NCBI GenBank assembly: GCA_949317995.1
Contig: OX439036.1
Coordinates: forward strand, 5,697,207-5,761,206
Length of the DNA stretch: 64,000 nt
Source of the DNA: Acholoe squamosa
Lineage: Eukaryota; Annelida; Polychaeta; Phyllodocida; Polynoidae
Reading direction: 5' to 3'
The translations under genes were made by a program, and so were the position numbers. The notes beneath the pieces are model-generated. The model was not told the DNA's origin. It ran no database searches and worked only from the letters and a program-made list of their open reading frames with translations. Positions 1 to 12,000 of this stretch are shown here, in pieces; the first letter of the stretch is position 1; every line of letters starts with the position of its first letter.

Positions 1-487
1 GTTTTCCTGCACATTGAGGCATGGTGCATGATGGTGAACCTTGTAGTAGGGCCATCCTTGCAAGACAGCATTATTATAATGACTAACAGATTGTCACACA
101 TTTAACCCTTAAGCTAATGCAGTAGTGCATGATCTTATGGTCATCATGAATCACCAATCAAGTGCTGGTAAGTCTGCCCACCAGTACTTCATTTGAACAT
201 CATGATGCCTTTCTGGGGGTATCAACCCTGCAGGGTAGCATGTTGGATGAATGTAGCCCTGATGGGTTACCAACCAGTGTTGCATTCAAGCATCATGACA
301 ACCAATCGCCATGATGGATGAATACATCAGTTACCCTTAATCAGTTAAAAGTCTGGCACAGACATCCAATATATTCTAACACAATGCTACCTTTGTTTCT
401 CAATCCCCTAGGGCGCATAACTCTGCCCATGGGCAACCACTGAATATACATGCAAAGGGTCTAGTGTTAGCCTGATAATATATTATA
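1..487. other. Intergenic, dispersed-repeat sequence
   Basis: No gene is visible here. The stretch is built of short related motifs around catgatg, catgatgcatgaatac and cttcatt. Similar motifs recur near 7.7-8.0, 19.4, 20.1, 23.9, 27.2, 39.05 and 43.4-43.6 kb, so this is probably an old dispersed repeat family rather than unique sequence. Confidence 0.4.
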
Positions 488-602
488 TAAGGGTAAAGCA
501 CACATAGACGCTGTCTGTTGTGAGCCACTGCTGTTACACATGTAACATTGGCCCCAGTAGCTCACAGCAGACAGGCATCTAGCAGTGCAGTGTGCTTTAT
601 AC
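488..602. repeat. Foldback (MITE-like) hairpin, copy 1
   Basis: The left arm contains taaagcacac and ctgtctgttgtgagccac. The right arm contains the inverse, gctcacagcagacag and gtgtgcttta. The arms enclose a short loop around 535-555, so the strand can fold on itself. A diverged relative lies at 7484-7575. Size and structure fit a non-autonomous inverted-repeat element. No transposase is encoded. Confidence 0.55.
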
Positions 603-1325
603 CACACTGTATTACAACAGACCCTTTCTATGTCTATTCAGTATTCGCCCATGGTTGTGTCATTCAGTTCATGGCTGTGCCATTCAGTCCAAAACCCTTC
701 TTTGATATAAACACAATTAGGTATCAATATTGAGGAGAGAGCACTTTAAGATCAATTACGATTATATGTGTTTACATTGGTCGCTGGAATTATTAGGCTA
801 CATCTAAAAATGTGACATGAAAGCCTTACATTTCAGGATCTTGAAGGGATGTTGACTTGATGGTTATTATATTGTCTTTTCCTGCTCTGTGAGTGGGTCC
901 TAGAAACCAAATAACAGAACCCACTACTCAGCTACAAGTCCAGACAAAGGATAAAGGATATTGTGACTAAGATGTAATTAATCCCTAATTATATTGCATA
1001 AAGCTGAACTAATGTATGTACACAGTTGCCCAAGTCAGAAACTCTATAAAACTTCAGTTTTTATTTTCTGAAGGGTTTTCTTGACTGTTCAGCTGTGATA
1101 ATTATGAAACTAGTAAAAAAGCATATATATTGTAAGTATTAAGTATTAACATTAAAACAAAGAGGTAGTAAATAACCTAGTATAAACCAAGAAAATGAGA
1201 AAATGAAAACTATGCCAGTTTGAGTGTAGTTTAATGACACAAATATATAAATGAAAGACTTGGAACAGTTTAGATCAATTTAGCTTTCTTCAGAATTTAA
1301 ACTTATGTAATGGTTTTAGTTTTAC
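603..1325. other. AT-rich intergenic stretch
   Basis: No coding exon is recognised. Around 730-785 it holds an inverted copy of a short repeat also present at about 18895-18985: both contain the cctcaatattg / caatattgagg core and a shared block ending in taaagtgctctc. The rest is AT-rich with no visible structure. Confidence 0.35.
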
Positions 1326-1329
1326 CAGT

Positions 1330-1660
1330 TAAGTGGTTCGAGTCTGGCTATTCAAAAGAAACACGGAGACAGTAATCAGAGTGTATGCCAACGGTTTATT
1401 TGGGATCTTACAATTTACGGCTACCCGATAGGTGGGAATATCCAGGGAAGCGTATTACAACATATACTCTGTACGGAGGCCTACATGGCCTCTGGCGTAG
1501 TGGCTGAGCTTGGGGCTTTATATAGATGACCCATGGTTTGTCGCTAGATGTCCCATGCATCCGGAACCCTAGGAACATCCAGCGACAGGACTCTGCCACC
1601 ACGCCAGATTAAACCAGTTGGTAATAAGATAACTATATGCCTCTACACTTATAATCATTA
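1330..1660 (-). mobile_element. Possible solo LTR (reverse orientation)
   Basis: Read on the minus strand this stretch has an LTR-like order. A TATA-like ctatataaag (plus-strand complement near 1518-1530) is followed about 130 nt later by an AATAAA-like signal (complement at about 1392-1399), then a short U5-like tail. No internal retroviral-type coding lies next to it, so a solo LTR is the simplest reading. Termini and target duplication could not be fixed, so the boundaries are approximate. Confidence 0.3.
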
Positions 1661-1664
1661 CAAA

Positions 1665-2105
1665 TTATTGATAACTTTCAGAGAAATGTCTGGTATGGTG
1701 TCGATGACGTTTGACACAGCAGTTGAGGGTAGGTAAATTGCTATTTGCAGAGCTACTATGATATATTTTGTAGGCAATATATCAAATCCCCTACAGTTTA
1801 GGGTAGGCAAATGGTTCCTTATGGACTCCAAACTCTATGAGAATAACATTTATTTAATTGTTTATGTACGCTGAACATTTCGTTAAAATATCTACCTATA
1901 CCGAGATTTGAACGTTAACTTCAACTCATCACATTACCAGAGCTTTATCAGTAACAATCTCATCAATGGTGCACCACACTGACGGAGCGCTTCTCATAGT
2001 GCTTCAGCACAAATGGAGAAGATGTTCACAGGCTGCATGTTTTAGCTGTCAATATGTTATATTCCTTAGGGGTGCAACAGAGTTGATCAGTGCACAATTA
2101 GTCAC
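1665..2105. other. Downstream flank of lectin-family copy A
   Basis: Mostly AT-rich sequence 3' of the minus-strand terminal exon at 2106-2247. No further exon, tRNA or element ends were recognised. Confidence 0.35.
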
Positions 2106-2247
2106 CTATACTACGACAATCTTTTGATAGTTGGCGGTAGGTGGAGTTGTAGTTGGAGTTCTGTACAATGAGCTGTAGGTCTCACAGAGGTATTTACCTC
2201 CATCTTCACTCATGATGAAGTGCACACATTGGGCATCCTGCTGACAC
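2106..2247 (-). CDS. Terminal PAN-like exon of C-type lectin family copy A (orphan)
   Basis: This is the last exon of the lectin/PAN family in reverse orientation to copies B-D. The minus-strand acceptor CAG lies at 2250-2248, and the reading runs from CQQDAQCVHF through the shared core to a YQKIVVV tail and a TAG stop at 2108-2106. The spacing of cysteines (one upstream in the preceding exon, then C-x3-C-x5-C-x12-C-E-T-Y) fits a PAN/apple-like fold. The intron just upstream (2250-2460) matches, inverted, the sequence before copy B's last exon (about 17340-17520), which argues for an inverted duplication of the gene end. No signal-peptide, lectin or first PAN exon was found on the minus strand up to 9 kb. 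The copy is therefore probably truncated, although the exon itself is intact. Confidence 0.7.
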
Positions 2248-2259
2248 CTGGAATGCATG

Positions 2260-3300
2260 GAAAGGGAGGATTAATAGATGCATTGTTGCTAAAGGTCTAA
2301 AAACCTAGACAAGATAAGCAGGTCTTAAATAAGCAACTATAAAATGTTGATGTTTGACCCTTCAACATGCCTACTAAGGTCTTGTATATCTAAAATATGA
2401 AGGACACTAACATTGAGGGTCAGGACGATGTGCCAGCGCTCAGAGAGTGCTCAATTAATAAACAGTGGGCAGTCATTGTGGTTATATGTTTTGAAAATGC
2501 TTGATTGGAATATTTCATGTGCAAAGTGTGGCGTATATATGCAATTCTTATGCTTTGGTTATTTCACACATCACACAAAACAAGTAATCATCATATCTAG
2601 ATGTATCCTAAATACTAAACCTGTAAGAGGAATGGTTAATAGAACTGGACTAAGGCTGATGTAAATCAATTATAGGCCTTAGGCGAGTCCCTCTTACTTT
2701 GCCACTGGTCCAAATGGGGCGCTGCAGCGGTGCATGTCTAACTGGGAGAGGGGTCAAATGGTGGCTTCTACTCTTTGTGCAGTCTGATTTGGGTTTTTAC
2801 TAGTCTTGTCATATTGTCTAAAGTTATGAAATAATGACATTTTCAATATCATTAACATCTTTTCTAAGGATGAACATCGAAAAATCCTCAGAAATTCAAG
2901 CAGTTTACCAACCAGACCCAATCGTGTTTCAGTAGTGCTCGAATAATCGAAGCCACCCTGCAGAGTACAAAACATGTACTATGGAGTTCAAATCAAAAGG
3001 GCTTTAGTTTATTTGTAACTGTTGGTCAAAGAAAAAGAAACGTGAGCTTAACAAGGATGTATTTTGATTTAAGAGTATGTAGGTTTGACAAAATCTCGGA
3101 AGGTTAATTTCCAATTTCGATGTTACTACCCATCTGGATTTTTTTTATTAAACCTTTATCAATGCTTACATTTTAGAGGGGCAGGTGGGGGTTTGATGAA
3201 GGGCAGGAGGTGCACAAACTGACCAGGACACTTAGCATCCAGCACTAAACCAACATTTCAAGGGGCTAGGCAGATGCTGCCATATAGCCTTGAGGTTCTC
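2260..3300. other. Remnant intron plus unassigned sequence
   Basis: The first ~200 bases are the homologue of copy B's last intron. Beyond about 2460 there is no recognisable exon or repeat. Missing upstream exons of copy A would be expected here and are not seen. Confidence 0.35.
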
Positions 3301-3304
3301 TACA

Positions 3305-3990
3305 TACTGTCAACGAGTCCGTAAATGATGAATAAGGATGAATACAGACGAATCAGGAATCCAGTTTGATATCCACTTTATTCATAGAAGTCCACGAGGT
3401 AAAGATGGTGATACAGTATAAAGGTGCCCAACAGTGTCCAAGCCTAGCCCTTGAGCCAAGGGCCTTGGTCTAACGTGAGTGTGTGAGGTATGAAGTATGA
3501 AGGTGAAAAGATGAGTGAGCTGCTCCCTCTACAGGTATTTATAGTAGGAGCCGCTCACCCAGCTCATCCTAAAAATAGTATCAGGTGAGCTAAAAATAGT
3601 AACTGGGGAACTCCAGTGCAGGTATGTAGGAGGGATCCTAAACATAGCACTGGGGTCCACGGAGTTCAGTATGGTTCTAAATATAGCTGCTGGGAATTCC
3701 CGGTATGCTGTGAGCTGCTCATGATCAATGGGCATGTCTTCCAGCAGGAGGAGTTTGGTCTAAACATTGTCTGCTAGGAATTTCCAGCATGCAGCGAGCT
3801 GCTTGTGATTGACGGCGTATCCTCCAATGGGGGGAGGCGGGGTCACTGAGTGCAGTTGACACCGCCAGCCTTTGGTCTTTGGTATGGTTTGGCTTGTGGG
3901 TAGACTCGGACACTGGGTTACATGGTAGAGTCAAGGTGAAAAATAAATATGATAAGTACAATACCTATAACGGTCTACTGACAAATCCCC
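3305..3990 (-). mobile_element. LTR-like sequence (reverse orientation)
   Basis: On the minus strand an upstream region of internally repetitive ctaaaaatagt / ctgggaattcc-type sequence (about 3560-3990) leads to a TATA box (complement of ggtatttatagta at about 3535-3548). An ATGAATAAAG polyadenylation-like signal follows (complement at about 3370-3382), then a short tail ending near the tgtcaacg at 3308. This order fits U3-R-U5. No matching second LTR was found, so the element type and right boundary are uncertain. Confidence 0.3.
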
Positions 3991-5165
3991 ACATTCCTAC
4001 TCGATTCCACGCGAGGTTTTAAGGAGGAAGTTTGTGAGAAAAAGGTCTACTGACAAATATCTTGTGTGTAATAATAGGTATTACATCTTATCATTTAAGC
4101 TAAAAATTTGTAGTATTAAGGGGCTATTAATGCTGATTTTGATTTAACATGGATAAATTATGAACGGTATAAAGAAAAACTGTGCCAAGAGGTGTTGTTG
4201 TAATTTTGGCAAGGAAAAAAGATGGATAATTCAGGTTGTGGTAGGATACAAGAGCTGGAATATTTGTCTAGTTCTAAAGTCCACACAAAAATAAAGGAAA
4301 AGCTATCCTAAAACATGCAGTTATTGGCTTTAAGGCAGACCTTGAGGTAGACAAGTTAATATTGAAGTCTGCTGCAGTACCGGTAGGCACTTAGTATTTA
4401 GGTCTTGAGCCAATATACAATAGAACGTAATAAATAAAAACAGAGGTAAGGTAATTGATGACTGGCAAGGTCGATCAATCATTCCTTATAATACTGATAA
4501 GGCTTAGGGAGTCTGAAGGCTTTTTAGGTAATATGTTTAAGGAATTTTCTTAAAAAAAATTTTTTGGATTTTTGGTCTTGGTTGATTTATCCGTAGAAGT
4601 GTCTGTTAATTTGTAGAAAGGTTTGTATTAGTTAATGGAAAATTTAGCATGTTTAGCCTTCAGTCTACCTGGGGTTATCATCGGCTATGAATGACAAGGT
4701 TAATACAAAAATAAATGGTGGCTCTGGCTGGTATTTAGATTGGATCTCAGTTGATCCTGCAACAATACTGGTTGCCAGCGCTTCCTTGTAAAATTTTTAG
4801 AAAAATATAAACTAGCTAAAACCCATAAATATTTGACATGGTTGGGTTTGAAATGGTACAGTATGAAAGAAAAAGAACCTTATGGCATCTTAAGATCACA
4901 AAAACCTGCTGCCTGGCTTGTGGTCTTCATAATGTTCTTGTAAAGGAAAAATAAATGTAAATAAAATGCAGCGTGTTTTCATGGTTATGTATCATAGCCT
5001 TATACAAACAAGAAAAACTGGCTTTAAAAATCAGTTGACTAGGCTGACTGAGTCAGTGTTCATAGTGTCCATGGGCGGTCGGTGAGTGAAGTGTGTCTCT
5101 ACACTTTTAGTCCATAATTTTAAAGTTTCAAAAATGAATAAAAATAAATAGAGGATGGTTATTGA
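3990..5165. other. Unassigned AT-rich stretch next to an LTR-like region
   Basis: No exon, RNA or clear element end is visible. It may be internal or flanking DNA of the LTR-like sequence to its left, but nothing in it shows retroelement coding. Confidence 0.25.
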
Positions 5166-5167
5166 AA

Positions 5168-5485
5168 TTATTTTCTTCTTCTATGGCGACCTTGGTTTAC
5201 AAGACCCTTGGGTGGTGGGTCTTGGTGGTTAAAGACGTTTGGGTTGAGGGAGCGACCTAGTGAGGGTCTTCTCCTGGATCTGGATTTTTTGGTGTTGGGG
5301 ACAAAGTTTACAATTTTGCTGAAATGCATTCTGCTAGGCTTGCCTGAGTCAGGCTGCAAATTCAGATCGGAACTGTATGCAGGGTCCATGTTTATTGGTT
5401 CTGCTGAGAGGGAGGTGCTGGAGTCACTATCCTCCTCAGATGAAGATTGGTTTATTTTGGTTAGGGGTCTCCAGACCTGGGGCAA
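5168..5485 (-). CDS. Unrecognised small basic protein ORF (105 aa)
   Basis: I do not recognise this ORF. It starts MPQVWRPLTK, has a Ser/Asp/Glu-rich acidic stretch at residues ~14-30 and ends in an Arg/Lys-rich tail (SRSRRRPSLGRS, then RHRRRK). The frame stays open for a short way upstream of the first Met before a stop near 5537. An acidic patch followed by a basic C-terminus would suit a nucleic-acid-binding gag-like fragment of the neighbouring LTR-like element. That is only a guess, and it could equally be a chance ORF. No splice sites or start context are convincing. Confidence 0.2.
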   Translation of the reverse strand: MPQVWRPLTKINQSSSEEDSDSSTSLSAEPINMDPAYSSDLNLQPDSGKPSRMHFSKIVNFVPNTKKSRSRRRPSLGRSLNPNVFNHQDPPPKGLVNQGRHRRRK

Positions 5486-5699
5486 GCCAATTGTTTTGAA
5501 AGTTTCTGGTCTATTGTCTAGTGGGTGGCCCTATTGGAGAGCAGACTCGTGTGCTCCAATGGGGCAGGCCGGTTGGTATGGGCATGCCTGGTCTGCTGCT
5601 GGGAACTCCTGCTGGCCTGTCAATGCGGTCTCCGCCTCCTCGATTAGGTCGTTGGCCTCTGTATTGAAAAAACAGAACAAGAGAAGGGGGGATTTTTAG

Positions 5700-6310
5700 T
5701 TGTAGGGTCGATCATAGTGCATGGATTACAAGGCGACCAACAAAAATACCAAATTGACAGGTAAGGCAGTGAATTAGGCAGTGCATATTGATGTACAGTG
5801 TCACTGGGCCGGTGCAGACTCATGGCCAAATGTGAGCGGGAAACTGGAATATCCAGGGTCCAGGTTAGTTCTGCTGCGCGGCACGGGTAGCGCCACTGTA
5901 TGGGGATCTGTTCTTATTTAGTTTGTGCGATAAACATTGGCTGGCGCCACTGAGCTGGCGTTTGTTCGGCGTTCGTGAAATGGTATGGGGAAATGGTATG
6001 GTGAATGGTGTAGACTTGCCATGACCTTGTTGGGTCATGTGTGAGTGTCTGTTCCGATGTTGGGTTAGGTGTTTTTGGGCCTAAAGGTGGGGTTAATTAG
6101 TTGAAATTTTGAATTTTGGTAGTGCGCCTGTTCGAAAAAGGTGGTTCAAAAATTAACTCAATGCTCCCGCGGTGGGTCTTGCTATAAAGGGATGTGGAGC
6201 TATTTTTAGCATTAGAAGGCGATACATGACTGACGAGACGAGCCATAGATTTTGGATTATTTACGGCCCGAAAGAAAGAAACCACGGGACCATGATTGTA
6301 CGGGTTCAGC
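5700..6310. other. Unassigned G-rich stretch
   Basis: No gene is recognised. It contains near-duplicated gcgccactg / ctggcg motifs around 5890-5965 and a TATAAAG-like site near 6183. Nothing assigns it to a family. Confidence 0.25.
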
Positions 6311-6318
6311 TCGTAGTA

Positions 6319-6572
6319 ATGCCTTCAGGATGTCTGTTTCTCCTGCTGGTGCTGGTGGGCATGTTTGGGTGAGTACCAGTACAAATTTTCGATTTTTTTG
6401 GGGTTTTCGTGTATTTGGGCGTGGTGCCGGTGGTCTGACGCCATGTTTTTTTTGTTTCAGGATTGTCCTGGTTTGGGTTCATGTCGGGCAGGTGCCAGTG
6501 CTATGTCACCGGGTCCGTGGACCGCCCGATGGCCCTGAGGGAGGGGCCAGTGGGCCCTGTGTCATGTTCTGA
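6319..6572 (+). other. Possible short secretory-signal exon pair
   Basis: From the ATG at 6319 the reading is MPSGCLFLLLVLVGMF, a good hydrophobic signal-peptide shape, followed by a gtgagt donor at about 6369. A pyrimidine-rich acceptor (ttttttttgtttcag) ends at about 6461. The joined frame reaches a stop by 6572 after a short tail rich in Pro and Gly. No homologue is recognised and no neighbouring exon extends it. It could be a chance ORF in repetitive DNA. Confidence 0.15.
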
Positions 6573-6599
6573 TGGCCCTGGCTGGTACGTGTAATTTTG

Positions 6600-7413
6600 A
6601 GTGAGTTGGTTGGAATTTGTTTGAAAAGGAAAATCAGTCTGCTAAAAGAAGATTGGATTTTGATCTCACTTTAGATTTTATTAGGTAGAGTGGTGGCTTA
6701 CAGGGGCTCATTAATTGTGTCTTCCAGAAACTGAGGCGTAGAAGTACCTGCCGGTAGACAGGATTGATGGGCCTTATGTGTGTATAAATGATGCTAGATA
6801 GGTAGTACAACCTCCTTTCTCATTGTTTATGCAATCCCATTGGTATTTGATGATGTATAGCTGAGCTGTGGCCTTTCTTGTGAAGATTGATGAAACATGA
6901 AGCGTGAGTGCATTTTCTGAAGTGTGAGTGAATTATATATTAGTCTCAAAGTAGTTGCTGAAGACACAGTACTGATGTTGTATAGGAGGCAAACTGCCAT
7001 TGTTATATGAGGTACACACTCTGCAGATAATGGACAGTTAATATAATTATATTATAAGTGTTTTTTTATTGAGCTAGGATAAAGTTAGTAATTGGGAGAA
7101 ACAATTCCTGATTTTTCAGCATTTCAAATATGTTTGCCAACATGTAATTTATTACATGTACCAGTTTGTATACAAAATATGATGCAGCTTGAGCTGTATT
7201 TAGTAGTTATAATCATGCTGCAACTATATTCGTTCACTTATGCTTGACATTTTTTGGAAGGTTTTATGGCATCTGAAATAAAAACTGACATGTTAGGAGT
7301 TGGATCCTTGAATGAAACTTTTTAGTAAGCCAAGATATAGGGCTTTCAATAAAATATAATGTTATTAAGAAATACTGAGTTAATTCCAGTATCATCCCCC
7401 CATTTTGGAATGA

Positions 7414-7416
<3 letters not shown>
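6600..7416. other. AT-rich intergenic sequence
   Basis: No exon or element terminus was recognised. Base composition becomes steadily AT-rich towards the dinucleotide repeat at 7417. Confidence 0.3.

Positions 7417-7467
<51 letters not shown>
7417..7467. repeat. (AT)n microsatellite
   Basis: An uninterrupted run of about 25 AT dinucleotides, directly abutting the hairpin element that begins just to its right. Insertions into (TA)n tracts are common for MITEs that target TA. Confidence 0.95.
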
Positions 7468-7470
<3 letters not shown>

Positions 7471-7483
7471 GAGGGTTTGGCAC

Positions 7484-7575
7484 TCTTAGGCACCTGTCTG
7501 TTTTGGGCCACAGTGGGTAATGTTGCAGGTTTGGGTATATCCACGGTGGCTCACAGCAGACAGGCGTGCCTAAAA
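7484..7575. repeat. Foldback hairpin, copy 2
   Basis: The left arm contains ggcacctgtctgttttgggccac. The right arm contains tggctcacagcagacaggcgtgcc, its imperfect inverse. It belongs to the same family as the hairpin at 488-602 (shared cagcagacagg core). Confidence 0.55.
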
Positions 7576-7755
7576 ATTATATATTATCACCGGAGCCTTT
7601 GCTGTGCACCATAGGAGAGTGCCAGCATTGTGTTACAATTATATTAGATGTCTGTGTCAGATTATTAACCCAGTAAGGCCCACTAATCCCTTAATGAATG
7701 CATCATGGTAATCCTTAGGGGTGATACTAGCTGGAAAGTAGTCACACTCAAAACC

Positions 7756-7938
7756 TGGAACTAGTCAGTGGTCTATAGCTTGACAATGCCTAAAACAACT
7801 ACCTTAGGTGTTCAAAATGACGACTTAAAGTCATCAGGATGACAATACTGACAGTACAGAGTCGTCATACTGACAAGTTGTTTTAGGTATTGTCAACCTG
7901 AGGATTTAAAGTCATCACCACTGACTAGTTTCGGAACT
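7756..7938. repeat. Foldback (MITE-like) element, ~180 bp
   Basis: The outer arms are aactagtcagtgg and the inverse ccactgactagtt. The inner arms are tgacaatgcctaaaacaact and its near-inverse agttgttttaggtattgtca. The core repeats gacgactt / gtcatcatg-type words. The long nested inverted repeat with no coding fits a foldback element. Confidence 0.6.
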
Positions 7939-7939
7939 T

Positions 7940-8950
7940 CCTTGTTTTCAGTGCAAGATGCTCAAGGAAATACTGGTGGGCAGACTTGCCACCACTTCAT
8001 TGGTAATTCATAAAAAACACAGAATGATGCACTTCTCTATTGGCACTAAAATATGAAAGTTTATTAGTCATCATAATACATATATGCTGTCTTGCATGAT
8101 GGGTCTTCTACCAGGTTTACCATTAATTTATAATTCTTGCACCATGCCCCATAGTGTGGGAATAGGTCTATACAAAGCTTATATGGCAACCTCAGTATCT
8201 TACAGTGTTGCATCATGAGGACCATTGGGCATGCCTACTAATGGAATGGATGCAGTCATGTATTAGCAGCCTCAATATATTCATGAGTACAGAATGAGGT
8301 GGCCAATTACCAGCATTCAAGGTATGAGTATGGCAAACAGTCCCAGTGCATGTTTGCTTTCCATTCTGGCTTAGGACAGGAAATTGGACATCATGGCTTG
8401 CCACTCCACAGAGAGCACAATTATTATGTGAAAAGAAAAGAAAAAAAAAAGAAAGAATTGTTTCATGTTACTTTAGAATAACAGATGTTTTAGTATGGTT
8501 TATATCAATCAGTGCACTGACTAACTTCTGCAAACTGGCACTTCCAAAAGGAAATTCATTGGATGCCTTGGCTAGAAGTTTTGATATGTGATCTAATTCC
8601 TGTAGCTCAGAAATCTTGTCACAAAAGATTATCTCTGGGTCAGCTTGTATTGAAGTATATACTCTAATAAAAAGAGGTAACCGTCAATCTAACCAAAGAG
8701 TGACTAAAGACTACAAAATTAATGTTCCTTCAGGTACAGAAAGTAAAAGTTTGTGAATGAGAGTGCATTTTGATGAGTAAAATTACATTTTTCAAAAAGG
8801 GATATTCCTTCCGAATGAGCCATCTGATGGAAAGTGGCCTACATGTGTGTGCTTTACTATATGCAAGGTTGAAACCCGAAACAGAGCTTTTCATCTCCCC
8901 CTAGCCCTAATTTCAGATCTGCCCAACAGGTTGACCACTCAGGTACAATA
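7940..8950. other. Upstream flank of lectin copy B
   Basis: Holds dispersed-repeat words (catgatgcac, cttcattgg), a purine-rich A/G run near 8430-8455, and nothing recognisable as an exon. Confidence 0.35.
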
Positions 8951-8955
8951 TATTG

Positions 8956-8966
8956 CATTTATAAGA
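8956..8966 (+). promoter_or_regulatory. TATA-like box of copy B
   Basis: The sequence tttataag lies about 40 nt upstream of the copy B start codon, a plausible core promoter if the 5' leader is very short. Position and motif are the only evidence. Confidence 0.35.
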
Positions 8967-9001
8967 AGTCACATCTGTGGAAAACGTCAAATTGAGGAGA
9001 G

Positions 9002-12000
9002 ATGAGGCATCTTCTACTAGTAGTTAATGTCTTAATTTGGATATCATTATCAGCAGCTGGTATGTGTGACATTTTTTAAAATTTTGTTTGTATACTTTAT
9101 TGGCATGCTGATCAGTTTTAGTTACTAGTACTTTTAATGGATGCAACCTTCAGCTTCAATTGCACACAAAACCCTCTTGTAGGCAATTTAAACACTTTAT
9201 TCAGGATAGCCAGACTCTATATTATGATATTGTAGGTATTTGAGCACCAAGAGTAATCATCACAAATATGAAAACTCAGATTGAAACAATTTATCATTGC
9301 CATATTAATTTGAAATTGTGTTCCACAGATATCTGCTCCCACCTATCTGAATACATAGCCTATCGAACATCATGTTTCAAGTTGTACACGGCTGGTAAGA
9401 CATGGACAAAAGCTGAGTCACATTGTGTGGCAGATGGTGGTCACCTAGCCAGCATCCACAGCAGTGAGGAGCATGACTTTGTTGTTCAGCTTGCGTAGGT
9501 ATCCCCAGACATGTAGCAGGTATTAAGACATCTATACATGAGACAATAAATATGGTATGGTATATAGTGTGGCCAAGAAGCATGGTCAAAACAATTTGCA
9601 GTTTAGCATTTCATAGTTATCAAGTCATTACTTTACAAAAGTGAATTTAATTCAATAAATGTTTATTTTCCAATGAATAATGAGATGGCACTCTGACTTA
9701 AACATGTACTAAAATAAATGATATACTAAATATTAATTACAAGTTCTCTGAGTAATTCTGGACCGTGGATAGGACTGAGTGGCGCTGCTCCTGCAATGAC
9801 TTGGTCAGATGGCACTGATGTGGATTATACCAACTGGTATCAAACGAATCCAGATTTAAGTGGTGGTAGCTGCACTAGAGTTGTTAAAGTCAAAGGATAC
9901 TTATGGGATGACCAATTATGTTCGAAGACACAGAGGTACATGTGCCGAATAGGTATGTGTAGATTCAAAAAGACTATACTATATGGGTGATTACTGTGAA
10001 CTGCCCCACCTTTGGGGCTCAGGGGGTGAACATGACAAACTCAGCATTACATTTTGAGACTTTATTTTATTGATAGCCCTATATCTTGGCTTTATGAAAA
10101 GGTCATTCAAGTCATTAACTCCCAGGGGATCAGTTTTTATCGCACGCAGCATAAAACAATGAAATCGATTCATCACGCGCATTAACGAAACATTAGTTTC
10201 AGGAGTACACCTTCAAAAAGTATGCTATCATTACCAAATGTCATGTCCTAACTAGTACAATACCCTAGCAAAAGTATACCAAAATTTAGAACTGAGGCTT
10301 GAAAAGTTCCCACATTATTCAATATCTTATAAAGTGGAGACTGAGATTTTTTTTAATCTTCTGCACATAATGTTAACTTTGATGTCAGTGGCTCAAAACT
10401 TGGACTACATGCATGTCAATCAATATAATACAACTTCAATACATGTTAGTCATGTAACAATCATCATTTAACACTCTTCTAGTATATGCTATCAAGGATC
10501 TGCCCTCAAAAATGACCTTCCGCGGAGGCGGGATTCATCACGCGCCTTAACACGCACTATCACAAAGTAGATCACCTCATAGAAGCACTTAAACCTCTCA
10601 TATCTTAATAAGATTACACACAGAGCTACTAGACCCTTTGGGCTGTTGAATAAATAGATAGAACTAAACGACTGTGGTGTACGAGGTGGTCGATCCACCA
10701 CGAGGGAGTTGTCTCCCCCGAGGGCATTAGCCCGAGGGGGAGACAGAGCTACTAGACCCTTTGGGCTGTTGAAGAAAACCAATTACTGAACAATAGCTAC
10801 CCATATGGGGTGTGACTTGGCGCTTGGAAAGTAAAATCTCAGAATTTTTCAACCTATTTTCAATCTTGACTCGGCGCTGAGGTAAAAAAAATCTGTCATG
10901 GAATACCATACAAGGCTTTAATTACTAGCCAAATAGGTCTATTAATGGTTTAATTAACATTAGATCACTGAGAAAATTTAAGATGGCAGCAGTTTGTTTA
11001 ATCACGTGCCTTAACGATCGCTAAATAAGGTTGAGGTCGGTGGATCCTTTCGTGCTCGCTTGGTTGTAGATACGGCGACGGCACACTTTTGTGCGGCACA
11101 CTGGGTGACGTTCTCCTTGTCAGCCGTGGCAGGAGTTGGCACCCGGTCACTTCGAGTGCGCCAACTGGTGAGCTGTCCCTGGTGGGCTTGCAGACAGTGC
11201 TGCGGACAACAGGATCATAATCAGGGTCGCCGTCCGCCACAGCAGAGGCCCTGGCAGGCCGCGTTTTCATCTGAACCAGGGCTTGCTTTGGCAGGGGAGA
11301 AGTGCTGTCATCCGCGTCGTCCACCTCAGTAGGGACACTGGCAGGCCGCGTTTTCTTCTGCCATGTTTGCTTTGGTGGGGGAGGCTTCTTGTTCTTGGTG
11401 AAACCCAGCTCATGCTCAATCCATCCAGAGCAGCCAGTCACGGACCTAAGGTCGACCCAGCAGCAGGGGTCAAAACAGGATTTGTCACGGACAGCGAGTG
11501 ACCTTCCTTCCTGTTTGACCATGGCAGCATGGACACTCATGGTGCCCTCTACTGACTTGTCTGCTACCACTGAGCCGAGAGTGAGGCGGGCGGAGGTGAC
11601 ATCCTGCAGAGGGACATTGATGTAGTGAAGGTTTGTTACCTTCGGCCGCGATCTCCTCTGCATTATTGATGACGGGATGTCCTTCCTTGTTGCTTTTAAT
11701 GATGTTATCAGCGTTGCGCTCTGCAGCAGCGCCGACGCCATCGCAGGGGCCCTTTCCATGGCCCGCCTCGAAGTAGGTCCATGTTGCCCGAAGTCCATCA
11801 AGTAATTCGGTGTGGCGTATGAGTATTGAGAACACCAAGATGTTTCGATACTGGCTGGAGGGTGAGTCAGAAGCATAATGGACCACCTTGACTTGTGGCA
11901 GGTTCTCCCTGATGAATGCTGCCAGGCAGCGGAGAAACGCCAAGATGGCGCCAGTGTCGTGCTTCCGGTCGTCGGTGCACAGAGCCACAGAGTGGTGGTT

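Noticed and set aside
3305-6600. Complete LTR retrotransposon between 3.3 and 6.6 kb
   Set aside because: No second matching LTR, primer-binding site, protease, RT or integrase sequence was found. Only one LTR-like unit and one short basic ORF are visible.
11060-11625. Plus-strand ORFs in the 6.3-kb transposon
   Set aside because: They are shadows of the minus-strand transposase-like coding and share no homology with known motifs.
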